In this document: positions 8,190 to 9,039 of the stretch, in pieces
Layout of the letters: each line of letters begins with the position of its first letter
Numbering within the stretch: the first letter of the stretch is position 1
Origin: Anaerolineae bacterium
GTDB lineage: Bacteria; Chloroflexota; Anaerolineae; JAFGEY01
NCBI GenBank assembly: GCA_016929775.1
Contig: JAFGIE010000229.1
Location: 1-9,039 of the forward strand
Direction: 5' to 3'
DNA length: 9,039 nt
Notes under the pieces: generated by a model
Told to the model about the DNA's origin: nothing
The model's input: the letters and a program-made list of their open reading frames with translations, nothing else
Databases searched by the model: none
Position numbers and translations under genes: made by a program

Positions 8190-8195
8190 TATACT
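8190..8195 (+). promoter_or_regulatory. Probable -10 box of the GyrI-like gene
   Basis: TATACT is 47 nt before the start codon. No -35 box is clear; instead a short direct repeat GTCAC occurs at 8165-8169 and 8175-8179, 10 bp apart, where an activator could bind on one DNA face. A CGCGC/GCGCG stem lies in the leader at 8210-8222. Confidence 0.4.
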
Positions 8196-8242
8196 AGAGG
8201 TAGAGCCGCCGCGCCCGGCGCGAAGGATGAGGAGGGATGGAC

Positions 8243-8773
8243 ATGGAACCACAGATCGTCGAGCAACCAGAACGCACCATCGCGGGGTTGTCCTTCTATG
8301 GCGATCCGTTCGCGGGCGGCGAGGGCTGGTCTACAGAGAACGAGATCGGGAGGCTGTGGAACCGGTTCAACGCTGTGTGGGACGAGAGGCTTGACCAGAT
8401 CTCGGGCAGAGTAAACGACAGCGTGGCCTACGAGATACACATCGAGCCCCCTGAGTATGCGGAGACCAAGCGGTTCTACGTCTTTGTCGGCGTCGAGGTC
8501 GAACGCCTCTCTGTCCTCCCGATCGAGTTCTGCTACCGCGTGCTCCCAGCGGGCACGTACGCCGTCTTCTCGTTGGTCGGTCCAGAGATCAGGTCGAACT
8601 GGCCCGATGCGATCTACAAGGGCTGGCTGCCGTCCTCCGGCTACCGCGAGGCCTACAAGCTGACGATCGAACGGTACGGCGAGGGCTTTCACGGAATGGA
8701 CGATCCCACGTCCGAACTGCAGATCGAGGTCCCGATCGCGCGGGCAGAGGAGCCATCCGCGCCGACCAGCTAG
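8243..8773 (+). CDS. GyrI-like effector-binding domain protein
   Basis: This 176-residue protein looks like a stand-alone GyrI-like/AraC effector-binding domain (the SHS2-type small-molecule binding module shared by BmrR and SbmC). Seen directly: an opening strand IVEQPERTIAGLSFYG (5-20) typical of the fold's first repeat, LWNRFNAVWDE (39-49), VAYEIHI, FYVFVGVEVE (78-87), CYRVLPAGTYAVFSLVG (97-113), and a C-terminal PTSELQIEVPIA (155-166). No helix-turn-helix is attached, so it may act as a ligand carrier, sequestering factor or hydrolase rather than a transcription regulator. Start: an ATG at 8237 directly abuts GGAGGG (8231-8236) and cannot be used well, whereas the ATG at 8243 is 6 nt away and is chosen. 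It stands alone, 107 bp after the DUF3795-type gene. Confidence 0.8.
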   Translation: MEPQIVEQPERTIAGLSFYGDPFAGGEGWSTENEIGRLWNRFNAVWDERLDQISGRVNDSVAYEIHIEPPEYAETKRFYVFVGVEVERLSVLPIEFCYRVLPAGTYAVFSLVGPEIRSNWPDAIYKGWLPSSGYREAYKLTIERYGEGFHGMDDPTSELQIEVPIARAEEPSAPTS

Positions 8774-8780
8774 GTAGAGC

Positions 8781-9039
8781 GTGCGTGGCTACAGGGCGCA
8801 GGGCGAGCGGACGCCGGCGAAGCGCTGGGTGGCAGGTCGCCTGTACGTCGGGGCGCGGATCTGGCTGCGCGCGTACGACCACGGAGGCCTCGCGCCGCCA
8901 CATCCAGCCCTAGAGACCTATCCCTCGCCGCCGAGTAACGGATCCGGGCACGCATGGACCCGTTCCCTCGGAGGGAACGGACACGCTTTGTCAAGTCTGA
9001 CTTTGGTCGATAGGCGTGCGACAGTACCAGTGCCGAAGA
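8781..9039 (+). other. Region without a secure gene; open frame to the window edge
   Basis: From a GTG at 8781 one frame stays open for 86 codons to the end of the window, and its codons are strongly G/C at the third base as far as about 8900. The translation shows no domain I recognise, the ribosome site (GGTAGAG) is weak, and a strong hairpin lies inside it. It could be a new gene, a decayed fragment, or non-coding sequence. Confidence 0.2.
8960..8980. terminator. Perfect hairpin, likely terminator
   Basis: CCGTTCCCT (8960-8968) and AGGGAACGG (8972-8980) form a 9-bp perfect stem around CGG. On the plus strand a short CTTTG follows after 6 nt, not a good U-run. It is 187 nt past the GyrI-like gene, the nearest upstream gene it could terminate. 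Confidence 0.5.

Overview
This window comes from a GC-rich bacterial chromosome and carries eight genes, one of them cut by the left edge. The best guess for the host is Chloroflexota (Chloroflexi). The clues are a secreted Ig-like protein ending in YLPLVLRRH, a membrane-anchored protein with a long Thr-Pro linker, a TGS-type uridine kinase, and SOS-like rather than E. coli-like sequence in the recA promoter. This is a judgement from style; no 16S rRNA or marker tree is available. I see no mobile element, CRISPR array, tRNA or rRNA.

Layout. 1-1038 (+): C-terminal part of a large exported beta-sandwich protein. 1126-2640 (-): glycerol kinase glpK. 2726-3325 (+): small P-loop kinase, divergent from glpK, with a good sigma-70-type promoter whose spacer holds an inverted repeat. 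3322-4068 (-): single-pass membrane protein with a six-cysteine outer domain; its stop codon shares the CTAG at 3322-3325 with the stop of the P-loop kinase. 4088-5818 (-): 576-residue TGS/SAD/uridine-kinase fusion, 19 bp upstream of the membrane protein and probably in one operon with it. 5819-5965: divergent control region. 5966-7027 (+): recA. 7020-7499 (+): a nucleoside 2-deoxyribosyltransferase-like protein overlapping the end of recA by 8 bp. 7752-8135 (+): cysteine-rich DUF3795-type protein. 8243-8773 (+): GyrI-like effector-binding domain protein. 8774-9039: no secure gene; it contains a strong perfect hairpin.

How the genes fit together. The most informative part is the recA control region. 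The uridine-kinase promoter (TTGCCA-N16-TATAAT, minus strand) and the recA promoter (TTGACA-N17-TATCAT, plus strand) lie back to back with abutting -35 boxes at 5894-5899 and 5900-5905. A near-palindrome TAGAACATTTGTGCTA fills the recA spacer and resembles the Gram-positive type LexA box. recA then appears translationally coupled to a nucleotide-processing enzyme, and a (deoxy)nucleoside-kinase-like gene is fired from the other side. An SOS-linked nucleotide-salvage unit is a reasonable hypothesis, but unproven. The remaining genes look like ordinary, mostly single-gene units. No clearly new multi-gene system was found.
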